From contig JAGWNF010000017.1 of the NCBI GenBank assembly GCA_028871455.1, positions 1 through 64,000 of the forward strand: 64,000 bases of DNA, read 5' to 3'. Below are positions 26,322 through 34,730 of the stretch, piece by piece (the first letter of the stretch is position 1; every line of letters begins with the position of its first letter). The DNA comes from Alphaproteobacteria bacterium (GTDB lineage Bacteria > Pseudomonadota > Alphaproteobacteria > ATCC43930 > CGMCC-115725). The position numbers were made by a program, and so were the translations under genes. The notes beneath the pieces are model-generated. The model searched no databases. It was not told the DNA's origin and worked only from the letters and a program-made list of their open reading frames with translations.

Positions 26322-27899
26322 ATGGATACGATCGATACATCACGAAAAACAACCGCGAAGCGCGACGTCACCAACCTCCGCGCCACGCTCGAATGGCTGC
26401 GCGCCGAGGGCGATCTCATCGAGACCGATCGCGAAGTCAATCCCGATCTCGAAATCACCGGGCTGCAAAAGCACATGGACGGCGGCCCGCCGGTGCTCTT
26501 CCATAACGTCAAGGGCATGCCGCACGCCCGCGCCGTGACCAACCTGTTCTCGGACATCAACGTCATCGACAAAATGTTCGGCTTCGCCGGCGCACGCGAC
26601 CGCACGCGCAAGCTCGCGCATGCGCTGACCCATCCCTTGCCGCCGAAGGAGGTGCCGCAATCCGAGGCGCCTTGCCAGGAGGAGGTCATCACCGGCGACC
26701 TCAACGTCAACAAGTACATCACCGCCATCCGCCACACCGCGCTCGAACCCGAGCTCACCGTTGGCTCGGGCATCTCGTGCGTCGTCGGGCCCTATTTCGA
26801 TGGTGGCAGCCACATCGGCTACAACCGCATGAATTTCCGCTGGGGCAATGTCGGCACGCTGCAGATCTCGCCGGGCTCGCACATGTGGCAGGTCATGACG
26901 AAGCATTATCGGGACGACAAGCCGATCCCGCTCACCATGTGCTTTGGCGTACCGCCGGCCTGCACGCTTGTTGCCGGCAGCGGCTTCGACTATGTCGTCC
27001 TCCCCAAGGGCTGCGACGAGATCGGCGTGGCCGGAGCCATCCAAGGCGCGCCGGTGCATCTCGTCAAAGCGCGCACGGTCGACGCCTGGGCGATCGCCGA
27101 ATCGGAATACGTGCTCGAGGGCGAACTTCATCCGCGCGACAAACGTTACGAGACGCGCGAGTCGGAAGAAGCCGACAAACAAGGGAAATTCTTCTTCCAC
27201 CCCGAGTGGTCCGGCTACATGGGCAAGGCGTATAAGGCGCCGACCTTTCACGTCACCGCGATCACCATGCGCAAGCGCGCCGGCAAGCCGATCGTCTTTC
27301 CGCTTGGCGTGCACACCTCGGACGATTCCAATATCGACACGACCATCCGCGAGGCGGCGATCTTCGAGCTTTGCGAGCGCCTCCAGCCCGGCATCATTCA
27401 GGACGTGCACGTCCCGTACTGCATGACCGACTGGGGCGGTTGCATCATTCAGGTGAAAAAGCGCAACCAGATCGAGGAAGGCTGGCAGCGTAACTTTCTC
27501 GCCGCGATCTTGTCCTGCTCGCAGGGCATGCGCCTCGCCATCGCGGTCAGCGAGGATGTCGATCTCTATTCGATGGACGACATCGTATGGTGTCTGACGA
27601 CGCGCGTGAACCCGCGCACCGACATCCTCAATCCGCTACCGGGCGGCATCGGCCAGACGTTCCAGCCGGCCGAACGCATGACCGCCGGCGACAAGCAGTG
27701 GACGGCATCGAACACGCGCTTCGAGGGCGGCATGGGCATCGACGCCACCGTGCCCTTCGGATACGAGCAGGATTTTCACCGCCCGGTCTATCCGGTGGAT
27801 CGTGTGAAGCTGGAGGACTTCTTCAAACCGGCCGACATCGCCAAGGCCAGGGCGCGGATGCAAGGCTGGGTGCTGTCGCTGGCCAGGACCGGACGCTAG
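26322..27899 (+). CDS. UbiD-family decarboxylase, second copy; candidate phthaloyl-CoA decarboxylase
   Basis: A 525-residue UbiD protein that is clearly diverged from the other two. The EGPFGE motif of typical members is reduced to HPEWSGYMG, keeping only the second Glu. The usual GxYR stretch is replaced by YNRMNFRWGN. Family members with CoA-thioester substrates, such as phthaloyl-CoA decarboxylase, form a separate branch. Its setting, ubiX immediately before and two class III CoA-transferases immediately after, is that of the anaerobic phthalate operon of Thauera and Aromatoleum. The predicted reaction is phthaloyl-CoA to benzoyl-CoA plus CO2. ATG at 26322. Confidence 0.8.
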   Translation: MDTIDTSRKTTAKRDVTNLRATLEWLRAEGDLIETDREVNPDLEITGLQKHMDGGPPVLFHNVKGMPHARAVTNLFSDINVIDKMFGFAGARDRTRKLAHALTHPLPPKEVPQSEAPCQEEVITGDLNVNKYITAIRHTALEPELTVGSGISCVVGPYFDGGSHIGYNRMNFRWGNVGTLQISPGSHMWQVMTKHYRDDKPIPLTMCFGVPPACTLVAGSGFDYVVLPKGCDEIGVAGAIQGAPVHLVKARTVDAWAIAESEYVLEGELHPRDKRYETRESEEADKQGKFFFHPEWSGYMGKAYKAPTFHVTAITMRKRAGKPIVFPLGVHTSDDSNIDTTIREAAIFELCERLQPGIIQDVHVPYCMTDWGGCIIQVKKRNQIEEGWQRNFLAAILSCSQGMRLAIAVSEDVDLYSMDDIVWCLTTRVNPRTDILNPLPGGIGQTFQPAERMTAGDKQWTASNTRFEGGMGIDATVPFGYEQDFHRPVYPVDRVKLEDFFKPADIAKARARMQGWVLSLARTGR

Positions 27900-27947
27900 G
27901 CGACTGCGCGCGGGGAGGGCGTATCCGCCTTTCCCCCGCAGTGGGGT

Positions 27948-29102
27948 ATGGAAGCGATCATGCTCAAGGGTCGTCTCGTTCTCGATTGCAGCGATCGCTC
28001 CGGCTGGCTCGCCGGCCGGCTGCTCGCCGATCTCGGTGCCGAGGTGGTGAAGCTCGACGCGCGGGATACCGACCGCACCGATCCCGGCTGGCAGGCCTAC
28101 AACGTCAACAAGCGGCCGCTCGATCTCGACGTGACGAGCGAAGGCGGACGCCGGCGCTTTGACGACCTGGTCGGAATCGCCGACATCGTCATCGCCTGCT
28201 ACCGGCCGGGAACGCCGGCAGCCGCCGTCTTCGACTACGATCGCCTCGCGACGCTCAATCCGCAGCTCATCGTCGTCGCGATTTCGCCCTTCGGTCTGTC
28301 GGGGCCACGGGCGCAGTGGAAGGCGACCGACATCGAGCTGATGGCGGCGGGCGGCGCCATGTCGCTCGCCGGCGAGCCGGACGGCGTGCCGCAGCGGGTG
28401 AGCGTTCCGCAATCGTATTCCTGGACCGGCGCGCAGGCGGCTATCGGCGCCCTTATCGCCATCAACCACCGCAACGTCTCGGGCGCGGGACAGCTCGTCG
28501 ACGTCTCCGGCCAAGCCTCGGTCGTCTTGGCGCTCGCCCACGCGCCCACCTTCTGGGACATCGAGCGCAAGGAGCCGACGCGCGCCGGCGCCTATGTGAC
28601 CGGACGCTCCGTCACGGGCGCGCGCTACCGCGTCTTCTGGCCGTGCCGCGACGGCTATTTGAACTTCGTTCTCTACGGCGGGAGCGCCGGCCGGCGTACC
28701 AACCAGCAGCTCGTCGCCTGGATGCGCGAGACGCGCGCCGAGCTCGGCCCCCTCGCCGAAATCGACTGGTCGCGCTTCGACCCGACGCGTGCCACCCAAG
28801 CGGAGGTCGACGCCATCGAGGCGCGCATGCAGGCGTTCTTCGCCACCCTCACCAAGCGCGAATTTCTCGACGGCGCGCATCGCCGAGAGATGCTCGGCTA
28901 TCCCATCGCCACCGTCGCCGACATCGCCGAGGACCCGCAGCTCGAAGCGCGGCGATTCTGGCAGATGGTGCGTGGGCCCGACGGCGTTACGCGCCGCCAT
29001 TGCGGCAGCTTCGCGGTGATTGACGGCAGGCGTCCGCCGCTGCGCGTATGGCCGCTCGACGCCACCCGCGCGGCGACCGCATCGGGGGAAACGGTCGGAT
29101 GA
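27948..29102 (+). CDS. Class III CoA-transferase (CaiB/BaiF), subunit without catalytic Asp; SptA/SptB-like
   Basis: A 384-residue CaiB-family protein. WLAGRLLADLGAEVVKLDAR and the C-terminal half are typical. In active members a catalytic Asp lies three residues before a conserved Gly; here this position is Ser in PQSYSWTGAQAAIG. It is therefore probably the non-catalytic partner of the subunit encoded next. Heteromeric class III enzymes such as BbsEF and SptAB are known precedents. A possible alternative start is the ATG at 27960. Its gene overlaps the next by four bases (ATGA), which favours a fixed-ratio complex. Confidence 0.85.
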   Translation: MEAIMLKGRLVLDCSDRSGWLAGRLLADLGAEVVKLDARDTDRTDPGWQAYNVNKRPLDLDVTSEGGRRRFDDLVGIADIVIACYRPGTPAAAVFDYDRLATLNPQLIVVAISPFGLSGPRAQWKATDIELMAAGGAMSLAGEPDGVPQRVSVPQSYSWTGAQAAIGALIAINHRNVSGAGQLVDVSGQASVVLALAHAPTFWDIERKEPTRAGAYVTGRSVTGARYRVFWPCRDGYLNFVLYGGSAGRRTNQQLVAWMRETRAELGPLAEIDWSRFDPTRATQAEVDAIEARMQAFFATLTKREFLDGAHRREMLGYPIATVADIAEDPQLEARRFWQMVRGPDGVTRRHCGSFAVIDGRRPPLRVWPLDATRAATASGETVG

Positions 29103-30319
29103 GTGCGGTCGCCCAGGCCCTCGACGGCGTCAAGATCGTCGAATTCGGCGGCTACGCGGCCGGTCCACATATCGGCAAGATCCTCGCGAATTACGGCGCC
29201 ACCGTCGTGCACGTCGAGAGCCGAGAGCGACCGGACGGCTTCCGCCTGCAATATCCTCCCTTCAAGGACGGCATGCCAGGCATCGACCGCGGCGGATGCT
29301 TCGCCTTCTTCAACGATTCGAAATACGGCATCACCCTCAATTTGAAGCGCAGCGCGGGCGTGACGCTGGCGCGACGTCTCGTCGCCTGGGGCGACGTCGT
29401 GATCGAGAACATGCGGCCGGGCGTGATGGCACGGCTTGGACTCGGCTACGAGAGCCTGCGCACCGGCCATTCCGACCTGATCATGCTGTCGACCTGCAAC
29501 ATGGGACAGACCGGACCGCGCGCCGATACGCCGGGCTTCGGCTCGCAACTTACGGCGCTGGCCGGCTTCTGCGGGCTCACCGGCGAGCCCGACGGGTCGC
29601 CCATGCTGCTCTACGGACCCTATATCGATTTCATCGGCTCGGCGCTCGGCACGGTCGCCGTGTTGGCCGCACTCGACCGGCGGCATCGCACCGGCTGCGG
29701 CAGCTACATCGATCTCTCGCAATATGAATGCGGCCTCACCTTTCTCGCCGGGGCTTTGCTCGACTACGAGATCAGCGGTCACGTGGCCGAGCGCGCCGGA
29801 AATCGCGACCCCGACGCGGCGCCGCACGGTGCCTATCTCTGCCGTGCCGGACGCTGGCTCGCACTCTCGTGTTGGAGCGACGCGGAATTCGCCGCCTTGA
29901 TGCGAGCCATTGGGCGACCGGCACTCGCCGCAGATCCGCGCTTCGCCGGACTCGCGGCCCGGCAGGATCATCGCGCCGCGCTCGATGCCGCGCTCGCCGC
30001 GTGGTGTTGGACGCAAGACGCCGACGAGGCCGCCATCCTGCTGCAGCACGCCGGCGTTGCGGTGCATCCGGTGAATACCATTTCCGACCTGTTCGACGAT
30101 CTCCAACTGCGCCATCGCCGCACCTGGCGCACGCGACGTCATCCGGTCATCGGCGATCAGGCTTACCATTTCCCGGGCTTCGAGTTGTCGCGCACGCCCG
30201 GCGACGTCACCGCGCCGGCGCCGCTGCTGGGCGCCGACAACGCGACCGTCTTCCAACAGTTCCTCAAGCTCGACGCGGCGGAACTCGAAGCGCTGCGCCG
30301 GGAAGATGCCATCGACTGA
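29099..30319 (+). CDS. Class III CoA-transferase (CaiB/BaiF), catalytic subunit; SptA/SptB-like
   Basis: A 406-residue CaiB-family CoA-transferase. GGYAAGPHIGKILANYGATV and VVIENMRPGVMARLGLGYE are family signatures. The catalytic Asp is present in YGPYIDFIGSALG, unlike in its partner. With the upstream gene it should move CoA, probably from succinyl-CoA, to an aromatic dicarboxylate, forming an aryl-CoA that the UbiD protein decarboxylates. ATG at 29099 overlaps the stop of the partner. Confidence 0.88.
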   Translation: MSAVAQALDGVKIVEFGGYAAGPHIGKILANYGATVVHVESRERPDGFRLQYPPFKDGMPGIDRGGCFAFFNDSKYGITLNLKRSAGVTLARRLVAWGDVVIENMRPGVMARLGLGYESLRTGHSDLIMLSTCNMGQTGPRADTPGFGSQLTALAGFCGLTGEPDGSPMLLYGPYIDFIGSALGTVAVLAALDRRHRTGCGSYIDLSQYECGLTFLAGALLDYEISGHVAERAGNRDPDAAPHGAYLCRAGRWLALSCWSDAEFAALMRAIGRPALAADPRFAGLAARQDHRAALDAALAAWCWTQDADEAAILLQHAGVAVHPVNTISDLFDDLQLRHRRTWRTRRHPVIGDQAYHFPGFELSRTPGDVTAPAPLLGADNATVFQQFLKLDAAELEALRREDAID

Positions 30320-30334
30320 TTGAGGGGTCGTGTC

Positions 30335-30814
30335 ATGCAGGCTGAGGCGGATGCGAAGGAAGCGGCGCTGGCGCTGATCGCGTCCCTTCATGTCTGCAGC
30401 CTGGCGACGGGTGCTGATGGCCGGCCGCATGCAGCATCGCTCATGTACGCGCACGAGGGTTTCCGGCTGTTCTGGTTTTCCGATCCGGCGACGGAGCATT
30501 CGCGACACATCGACGCCGCGCCATCCGCGCGGGCGGCAGTGACGATCGCCGCCGATCACCAGGACTTCGCGACGATCCGCGGCGTGCAAATGGTGGGCGT
30601 GGCGCGGCGCGTGACCAACCCGCGCGAGATGACGGCAGCGCTCGCCCTGCTCACCGGACGTTACGGCTTCCTCGCCCGCGCCCGCGGCGGACCGGAGCGG
30701 CTCGCCGAGGCCTTGCGCAAGGCGGCCATCTACCGCTTTACCCCCGACCGCATCACGCTGATCGACAATACCAAGGGATTCGGCCACAAGATCACCTTCG
30801 ACCCAGGCGGCTGA
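30335..30814 (+). CDS. Pyridoxamine-phosphate-oxidase-like split-barrel flavin protein
   Basis: A 159-residue protein of the PNPOx/flavin-reductase-like split barrel. The first part has SLHVCSLATGADGRPHAASL, the FMN-contacting strands follow (FRLFWFSDPATEHSRHI, RAAVTIAADHQDF), and VQMVGVARRVT closes the barrel. ATG at 30335 follows GAGGGG, 15 bases after the CoA-transferase stop, so it is in the same operon. A role is not predictable; it could bind FMN or prenyl-FMN and support UbiX/UbiD. Confidence 0.8.
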   Translation: MQAEADAKEAALALIASLHVCSLATGADGRPHAASLMYAHEGFRLFWFSDPATEHSRHIDAAPSARAAVTIAADHQDFATIRGVQMVGVARRVTNPREMTAALALLTGRYGFLARARGGPERLAEALRKAAIYRFTPDRITLIDNTKGFGHKITFDPGG

Positions 30815-30900
30815 AGCGACACGGCGCCCATTGCCGTGTTCGAGCGGCGCCGGCCGAAAGCAATCCGCGGCGAAGTCGGTCCAGACGTCGCGAAAAATAC

Positions 30901-30941
30901 TTGATCTGGATCATGTGGTGGACGGGGCGGCGAGATATGAT
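30901..30941 (+). promoter_or_regulatory. FNR/FixK-type class II promoter of the SnoaL-like gene
   Basis: TTGATCTGGATCAT (30901-30914) differs from the FNR/FixK box by one end base. TATGAT at 30936-30941 fits a -10 box. The box centre lies about 41 bases before a start near 30949, the class II distance. The leader before the ATG at 31025 would be about 75 bases. Confidence 0.6.
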
Positions 30942-31024
30942 CGGTCCGTGCCGGACGATCGATTTGGCATGATGATCGGGCGCCGCGGTTCGAAGCGCTA
31001 AGGTCGGCACGGTTCGAGGGGACG

Positions 31025-31642
31025 ATGTCGGAAGAGCTGAATCAAAAGCTGCGGATCCGGGAACTTCTCGAGAATTGGGCGGTGTGGAGCGACGCCGGCG
31101 ATTGGGAGCGCTTCCGCACCGTCTGGCACGACGACGGCCGGATGATGGCGACCTGGTGCCAAGGCTCGGCGGATTATTTCATCGAAGCTCGACGCGAAGG
31201 ATTTAATCGCGGAGTCACCAGCATCTTGCACTTTCTCGGCGGCAGCGCGGTCGATCTCGCGGGCCAACGGGCAGTTGCGCAGACGAAAATGACGATCTCC
31301 CAGCGCGCGGTTGTCGATGGCGTGCTCTGCGACGTCGTCTGCACGGGTCGATTCTATGACTTTCTGGAGGAGCGGCGAGGGCGCTGGGGTATGGTGCTGC
31401 GCCAGCCGATCTACGAAAAGGATCGGCTGGATTCGGTTGATCCCGCTGCAAAGCTGTCCTTGGATGCTCGGCTCTTGGCCGAGTTTCCGGAGGGCTATCG
31501 TCACCTCGCTTATCTCCAGACCAAGATCGGCTACAAGGTAAAACGCGATATGCCCGGCTTGAAGGGACCGGCGGTGGAACGGCTTTACGCTCAAGGCAAA
31601 GCTTGGCTGGCGAACCGGCCGCTCGATGAAGGCGGACGATGA
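31025..31642 (+). CDS. Nuclear transport factor 2/SnoaL-like domain protein
   Basis: A 205-residue protein with the NTF2-like opening LRIRELLENWAVWSDAGDWERFRTVWHDDG, then strands ending in GRFYDFLEERRGRWGMVLRQPIYEKDRLD. This matches SnoaL-like proteins related to small dioxygenase subunits and ketosteroid isomerases. It has a cone-shaped pocket but no certain active-site residues. The C-terminal 50 residues form a helical extension. It has its own FNR-type promoter and lies convergent to the E1 beta gene. Function unknown. Confidence 0.8.
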   Translation: MSEELNQKLRIRELLENWAVWSDAGDWERFRTVWHDDGRMMATWCQGSADYFIEARREGFNRGVTSILHFLGGSAVDLAGQRAVAQTKMTISQRAVVDGVLCDVVCTGRFYDFLEERRGRWGMVLRQPIYEKDRLDSVDPAAKLSLDARLLAEFPEGYRHLAYLQTKIGYKVKRDMPGLKGPAVERLYAQGKAWLANRPLDEGGR

Positions 31643-31746
31643 TCGGCGCGGAACCGGTTACGGTCTCATCGTAGGCTTTTCTCCGGCACAACCTGGTGGA
31701 ATGCCGTGCAGGCGGGTCATCGCCGAGCTTCGACACGCGATCTCGT

Positions 31747-32718
31747 TCAGCGCATGATCTCGCGGATCGTCGCTAAAATCTTCTCGGCCGTGGGCTCGAT
31801 ATAGCGTTCGAGTGGTTGGCTGAAGGGGACCGGAACATCGAGCGTTGCTACGCGCTTTACCGGTGCCTTGAGCTGCGAAAACCCTTCTTCGGCGGCGAGC
31901 GCAGCGATTTCCGCCGCGACGCCGCAGCTTCGATGGCACTCGTCGACGACGACGAGCCGGCCGGTTTTTGCGATGGATGTCAGCACCGTCTGCTTGTCGA
32001 GCGGGACGAGCGTCCGCAAGTCGACGACCTCGGCGTCGATGCCTTCGGCTACCGCCGTACCTGCCGCTTCGAGCGCGCGCTGCACCATAAGCGAGCTGGC
32101 GACGATCGTGACATCGCGGCCGTTGCGCTTGACCTCCGCACGGCCGAACGGAATCGAGAACAACTCCTCCGGCACCTCGCCCTTCACTTCGAAGAGCCTC
32201 GCATGGTCGACGACGATCGTCGGATTGTCGCTGTGGACCGCCTCGGCCAGCAGGCCCTTGACGTCGCGGGGCGAGGCCGGTAGGGCGATCTCGAGTCCGG
32301 GCGTGTTCCATAACATCGCCTGCGGGCTGTGCGAGTGCTGCGCCGCGCCGCCGCCGCGCAAGCCATGAAGAATATGGAAGACGACGGGCGCGCTGAGTTG
32401 CCCGCCGGACATGTAGCGCACGTTGGCGGCTTCGTTGATCACTTGTGGGAAGCCGTGAAACAGGAAGCTCGCCGTGGTGACGTCGACGATCGGCCGAAGC
32501 CCCGCCATCGCGGCGCCGACGGCGAGGCCGCAGACACCTCCTTCCGAGATCGGCGGATCGAAGACCCGACCGGGAAATTCCTTCCGGATATCCTCGAGCA
32601 GCACGCGCCTCGGGCTGAGGCCGAGGAAATAGCTTCCGATCAGGCACACGCGCCGGTCGGCGCGCATCACGTCGCGCAATGCTTCGACTTTGGCTTCCGC
32701 GTAGGTGATTTCGCGCAT
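31747..32718 (-). CDS. 2-oxoacid dehydrogenase E1 beta subunit, second pair
   Basis: A 323-residue transketolase-central/C-terminal protein (AcoB/PdhB type) with MREITYAEAKVEALRD, VFDPPISEGGVCGLAVGAAM, and the C-terminal loop VVDLRTLVPLDKQT. ATG at 32718 is chosen, since the TTG at 32736 overlaps the previous stop. It is the last gene of the six-gene operon beginning at 39529. With the E1 alpha subunit encoded upstream it forms a TPP enzyme that decarboxylates a 2-oxoacid or cleaves a diketone. No E2 or E3 gene is in the operon. Confidence 0.9.
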   Translation of the reverse strand: MREITYAEAKVEALRDVMRADRRVCLIGSYFLGLSPRRVLLEDIRKEFPGRVFDPPISEGGVCGLAVGAAMAGLRPIVDVTTASFLFHGFPQVINEAANVRYMSGGQLSAPVVFHILHGLRGGGAAQHSHSPQAMLWNTPGLEIALPASPRDVKGLLAEAVHSDNPTIVVDHARLFEVKGEVPEELFSIPFGRAEVKRNGRDVTIVASSLMVQRALEAAGTAVAEGIDAEVVDLRTLVPLDKQTVLTSIAKTGRLVVVDECHRSCGVAAEIAALAAEEGFSQLKAPVKRVATLDVPVPFSQPLERYIEPTAEKILATIREIMR

Positions 32719-32732
32719 TGTTGTCCGTCCGT

Positions 32733-33752
32733 TCAAGCGAACACGTCATCGAGGGCGGACGCCGGATCGGGATAAGGCGCCTCGATCGCGAACCGCATCG
32801 CCTTCGCGAGATCGGCGCGAACCGTCGCATCCAGCGCGAGGATCTCCTTTGTGTTCGCAAGCTTTGCATCGAAGAGCTGCCGCACGTACCGGATCAGCCC
32901 GTCGTTCGCGAACCAGTCGCGATGTGCCATCGGAATCCGGTCGGGCTCCCAGGCAAATGCGACATCGGTCTCGCCGGTGGACAGCTCCGGCCACAGCGGA
33001 CGGCTGCCTGGCCAGCGGACGGTTCGCGCCTCGATGAATGTCGGCCCGCCGCCGTTTCGCGCGCGGGCCAGCGCCTGCTGCGTGACATCGCGTACCGCGC
33101 GCGGATCGCCGCCGTCCACCGCGCTCGCCGGCACTCCGAACGGTGCGACCACGTCGATCAATTGCTTCGTCGCGATGGTAGATCCCGGATACTCGCCGGC
33201 GCTCTGACCGAGCGCGCCAGCGCTGTTATTCTCGCACATGAAGACGACTGGCAGCTTCCACAGCGAAGCCATGTTGAGCGATTCGAAAAACACGCCTTCC
33301 TCGAGCACGCCATCGCCGAAAAAACCCACCGAGACGCAGCGTTCGCCCAACTGCTTCGCAGCGAATCCCGCGCCGACGGCGAGCGGCACCGCGCCGCCGA
33401 CGAGCGCCGACGTGCTGAGAAATCCCAGGCCGGCGACTGTCGCATGCAGCGTGCCGCCCTTGCCCTTGTTGTAGCCGGCGGCTTTTCCCAGAATCTCGGC
33501 GTAGAGGCGCCGAGGGTCCGCGCCGCGCGCCAGGAGATGGCCGTGGTTGCGATGCGTGGTCGCGATCTTGTCCTGCGGTTCGAGCAGCGCAATCGCGGCC
33601 GCGCCGGTACATTCCTGGCCGATGTAGACGTGAAAATGACCGATGGAGATACCCGACTTCTGCGTCTGGATCAGCCCTTCCTCGAAGCGGCGTATCAACA
33701 GCATCGTCCGCAGAAGCTCCATCGCCTCTTGCTGGTTCAATTCGGAGGTCAT
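32733..33752 (-). CDS. 2-oxoacid dehydrogenase E1 alpha subunit, second pair (TPP-binding)
   Basis: A 339-residue E1 alpha protein. The TPP motif runs from GFFGDGVLEEG to CENN about 26 residues later. YIGQECTGAAAIALLEP and HRNHGHLLARG give the pyrophosphate-contact histidines. It overlaps the first E1 beta gene by four bases (ATGA) and is followed after 14 bases by the second E1 beta gene. It is well diverged from the alpha subunit at 34731, so this is not a recent duplicate. Acetoin-dehydrogenase-like sequence. Confidence 0.9.
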   Translation of the reverse strand: MTSELNQQEAMELLRTMLLIRRFEEGLIQTQKSGISIGHFHVYIGQECTGAAAIALLEPQDKIATTHRNHGHLLARGADPRRLYAEILGKAAGYNKGKGGTLHATVAGLGFLSTSALVGGAVPLAVGAGFAAKQLGERCVSVGFFGDGVLEEGVFFESLNMASLWKLPVVFMCENNSAGALGQSAGEYPGSTIATKQLIDVVAPFGVPASAVDGGDPRAVRDVTQQALARARNGGGPTFIEARTVRWPGSRPLWPELSTGETDVAFAWEPDRIPMAHRDWFANDGLIRYVRQLFDAKLANTKEILALDATVRADLAKAMRFAIEAPYPDPASALDDVFA

Positions 33753-34726
33753 GCGCCGAGCACCACCTTTCGTACGGCTCCGGCGAGCCGTTCGGCTCCC
33801 GGAACAAAGGCCTGTTCGAGCACCGGGCTCGCCGGAACCGGCGCGAAGGGCGCTCCAACCCTCGCAATCGGAGCGTCGAGGTAATCGAACGCCGCCTCCT
33901 GGACCTGCGCCAGGAGCTCGGCACCGAAGCCGGCACCCTCAACGGCTTCATGGGCGATCACCAACCGCCCGGTCTTGCGGAGGGAAGCGGTGATGGTGTC
34001 CAGATCGAGCGGCAACAGGCTGCGCGGATCGATCACTTCCACCTCGATTCCCTCGTTCGCCAGCGTTCCGGCAACCTCGAGCGCAACCTCCACCATCCGC
34101 GACGTGGCGACCAGGGTCACGTCCTTCCCCGGACGGCGCAGAGCCGCGCGCCCGATCGGAATCGTGTGCTCGCCATCCGGCACCTCGCCCCGCGTCCAAT
34201 AAAGCGCGCGGTGCTCGATGCATATGACGGGGCTGTCATCGCGGATGGCCGCCGTGAGCAGCCCCTTCGCATCGGCCGGATTCGAGGGCATGACGACCTT
34301 GAGCCCCGGGACATGAATGAACCAGGCTTCGAGACTCTGCGAATGCTGCGCGCCGCCGTTGCCGGCGGCGCCTTGCTGCACGCGAACCGTGAGCGGAATC
34401 CCGAGCTGTCCGCCCGACATGTAATGGAGCTTCGCGGCGTGATTGACGAGCTGATCCATCGCGAGCGTGATGAAATCGACGAACATGACTTCGATGACGG
34501 GGCGCAGCCCCATGGCCGCTGCGCCGGTCGCGAGACCCATGATCGCGCCCTCGCTGATCGGCGTGTTGACGACCCGCCGCTCTCCGAACTCCGCGGCGAG
34601 TCCTTTCGTCGCGCCGAACGGCCCGCCAAGCGCGACGTCTTCGCCGATCACGTAGACGCCGCGGTCCCGTGCAAGCTCTTCGCGTAGCGCGCTGTTGATG
34701 GCTTCGATATAGGTCAGCTCCGCCAT
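33749..34726 (-). CDS. 2-oxoacid dehydrogenase E1 beta subunit, first pair
   Basis: A 325-residue E1 beta protein. MAELTYIEAINSALREEL, VIGEDVALGGPFGATKGL, VVNTPISEGAIMGLATGAA and YMSGGQLGIPLTVR are standard. The C-terminal domain has VEVIDPRSLLPLDLDT. It follows its alpha partner by four bases and overlaps the next gene by four bases, so translation is coupled. Confidence 0.92.
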   Translation of the reverse strand: MAELTYIEAINSALREELARDRGVYVIGEDVALGGPFGATKGLAAEFGERRVVNTPISEGAIMGLATGAAAMGLRPVIEVMFVDFITLAMDQLVNHAAKLHYMSGGQLGIPLTVRVQQGAAGNGGAQHSQSLEAWFIHVPGLKVVMPSNPADAKGLLTAAIRDDSPVICIEHRALYWTRGEVPDGEHTIPIGRAALRRPGKDVTLVATSRMVEVALEVAGTLANEGIEVEVIDPRSLLPLDLDTITASLRKTGRLVIAHEAVEGAGFGAELLAQVQEAAFDYLDAPIARVGAPFAPVPASPVLEQAFVPGAERLAGAVRKVVLGA

Positions 34727-34730
34727 GGGA

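Noticed and set aside
28898-30787. 629-codon minus-strand frame
   Set aside because: Antisense to the CoA-transferase and split-barrel genes, whose motifs are clear.
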